Source: Alphaproteobacteria bacterium
Lineage (GTDB): Bacteria; Pseudomonadota; Alphaproteobacteria; UBA11222
Direction: 5' to 3'
Length of the DNA stretch: 6,172 bases
Assembly (NCBI GenBank): GCA_003454415.1
Contig: DMKG01000249.1
Location: 882 to 7,053 of the forward strand
Position 1 is the stretch's first letter, and every line of letters starts with the position of its first letter. Made by a program: the position numbers and the translations under genes. Below are positions 5,009-6,172 of this stretch, in pieces. The notes under the pieces were generated by a model. The model had not been told where the DNA came from. It made no database searches and worked only from the letters and a program-made list of their open reading frames with translations.

Positions 5009-6172
5009 TCAGATCGGAATCGAGATCTGTCCCAGGCGCGCGGTCAGTTTGCGGTTTTCGCGGTAATCCACCGGAACGGCGATGAGCGCCGGGCCTTGCT
5101 GACGGAAGGCTTCTTCAAGCGCGCCAGGCAGCTGATCCGCCGCAGTCAGTGACTTGCCCCACATGCCGAAGGCTTTCGCCAGCAGTTCGTAATCCGGGTT
5201 GCCGAAATCCAGTTTGGAATGCCGTCCATCAAAGGCGTCCTGCTGTTTCCATTTGATCAGACCATATTCGCCATCCACCCAGACCATGATGACGATATTC
5301 AGCTTGTATCGCACGGCGGTTTCCAGTTCCTGCACATTCATCAGGAAGCCGGCGTCGCCATTAATGCTGAGGACGCGCCTGTCGGGGCAGGCGAATTTCG
5401 CGCCAATCGCCCCGGGCAGGGCAAAACCCATCGAGCAGAAGCCGTTGGAGATCAGGCAGGTGTTCGGAGTTTCACACTGGTAATAGCGAGACACCCACAT
5501 TTTGTGCGCTCCCACATCTGAAAGGAGAATATCGTCCGGCCCCATGAACTGGCGCACGTCCCACAGGATTTTCTGCGGCTTCATGGGAAAGCCGGTATCG
5601 TCTTTTTCGGCGGCAAAATCAGCCGACATGGTGTCGCGAAGCTTCCCGCGCGAGGCGATATCGAACAGCGGCAGGCGGCCTTCCGCGCGCCGGTCCAGTT
5701 CTTCATTCATCTGCCACAGCGCATCGGCGAGGTCGGCCACGATATCGACGGCGACGGGAAAATGCGTGTCAATTTCGGCGGGCTCGAAATCGATATGGAT
5801 GATTTTCGCTTTCGAGGCGGGCTTGTACCAGGCGGACGGGCTGTATTCGACAAGATCATATCCCGCAGTGAGGATCAGATCCGCATTGGCGAAGGCGTGA
5901 TTATTGTAATCGCCAACCCCGAGCCCCATGGTGAAGAGGCAGTGGGGGTCGTCCATCGGGACCGCGCCCTTGCCCATGAAGGTGTTGACCACCCCGATAC
6001 CGGTTTTCTGGGCCAGCCGCACCAGTTGCCGGGCGGCGCGTTTGCGCACAGCGCCATTACCCGCCAGAATGATCGGATTTTTCGCCTGCAGGATGAGATC
6101 GACAGCCTGAGAGATGGCTTTATGATCGGCGGCGGGCCGGCGCAGCCGCTCGACCGGCAGTGGCTGCGCGCT
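5009..6172 (-). CDS. Acetolactate synthase large subunit-like ThDP enzyme, C-terminal two thirds
   Basis: The frame is open from the right edge to the TGA at 5011-5009, giving 387 residues of an expected 550 or so; the N-terminal ThDP-PYR domain is outside. Visible residues about 20-155 are the central domain (ILAGNGAVRKRAARQLVRLA, then NTFMGKG, MGLGVGDY and ADLILTAGYDLVEYSPSAWY). About 200-375 are the ThDP-binding domain, with SNGFCSMGFALPGAIGAK, the ThDP/Mg motif INGDAGFLMNVQELETAV (GDA at 272-274) and WVDGEYG (298-304). The 'GYDLVEY' segment, the Trp before the metal-binding Asp, and the VPVDYRENRKL end resemble catabolic AlsS-type synthases more than biosynthetic IlvB. The family joins two pyruvates into acetolactate in the cytosol, for valine/leucine synthesis or for acetoin formation. 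No small subunit gene is visible. Other ThDP enzymes such as glyoxylate carboligase or sulfoacetaldehyde acetyltransferase are less likely alternatives, so no symbol is given. Confidence 0.88.
   Translation of the reverse strand, partial: SAQPLPVERLRRPAADHKAISQAVDLILQAKNPIILAGNGAVRKRAARQLVRLAQKTGIGVVNTFMGKGAVPMDDPHCLFTMGLGVGDYNNHAFANADLILTAGYDLVEYSPSAWYKPASKAKIIHIDFEPAEIDTHFPVAVDIVADLADALWQMNEELDRRAEGRLPLFDIASRGKLRDTMSADFAAEKDDTGFPMKPQKILWDVRQFMGPDDILLSDVGAHKMWVSRYYQCETPNTCLISNGFCSMGFALPGAIGAKFACPDRRVLSINGDAGFLMNVQELETAVRYKLNIVIMVWVDGEYGLIKWKQQDAFDGRHSKLDFGNPDYELLAKAFGMWGKSLTAADQLPGALEEAFRQQGPALIAVPVDYRENRKLTARLGQISIPI
5010..5029. repeat. Small hairpin at the convergent stop codons
   Basis: CAGATC (5010-5015) and GATCTG (5024-5029) are perfect 6-bp arms around 8 nt, at the last codons of the acetolactate-synthase-like gene and just after the lactonase stop. 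There is no T-run on either strand. With only 5 bp between the genes it might still help end transcription, but the evidence is thin. Confidence 0.3.

Noticed and set aside
5199..5900. Plus-strand open frames opposite the acetolactate-synthase-like gene
   Set aside because: They are shadows of a clearly coding minus frame, with Ser/Arg-rich composition typical of antisense reading.
1..6172. CRISPR array, tRNA/rRNA, insertion sequence, prophage or defence system
   Set aside because: No regularly spaced repeats, transposase or integrase motifs, terminal inverted repeats with target duplications, or structural RNA signatures were seen on either strand.

Overview
The window is ordinary-looking bacterial chromosome with six protein-coding genes, four complete and two cut by the window edges. 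It carries no RNA gene, insertion sequence, CRISPR array or phage gene that I can see. The moderately GC-rich coding DNA points to an alphaproteobacterium. So does the small Xre-type HTH protein followed by a long protein with the N-terminal 'DEGDPWFVFCRADTGDVIVHFAR' type motif, a pairing I associate with that class. I cannot fix the order or genus from the sequence.

Layout. (1) Positions 1-815, minus strand: N-terminal half of a Baeyer-Villiger-type flavin monooxygenase, running off the left edge. (2) 816-1140: divergent intergenic region with weak promoter candidates on both strands. (3) 1141-1461 and 1555-3198, plus strand: a 106-residue HTH protein, then a 547-residue protein of unknown function with a conserved N-terminal domain, two hydrophobic segments, a charged low-complexity linker and a beta-rich C-terminal domain. 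(4) 3199-3412: convergent intergenic region holding a 64-base, almost fully self-paired palindrome. (5) 3413-3910, minus strand: an exported four-EF-hand protein with a His/Met-rich tail. (6) 3911-4232: divergent intergenic region with several operator-like palindromes, one of 26 bp overlapping the -35 of a good promoter candidate. (7) 4233-5003, plus strand: an N-acyl homoserine lactonase-type metallo-beta-lactamase-fold hydrolase with all metal ligands present. (8) 5009-6172, minus strand: the C-terminal two thirds of an acetolactate-synthase-like ThDP enzyme, convergent with the lactonase with only 5 bp between stop codons.

How the genes relate. The HTH gene and the 547-residue gene look like one transcription unit and are the least understood part of the window. 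The enzymes at the edges are each transcribed separately. A Baeyer-Villiger enzyme can make lactones and the lactonase-fold enzyme can open them, but they are about 3.4 kb apart on opposite strands with unrelated genes between, so a joint pathway is only a guess. The most notable non-coding signals are the long nested palindrome at 3308-3371 and the palindrome at the lactonase promoter.
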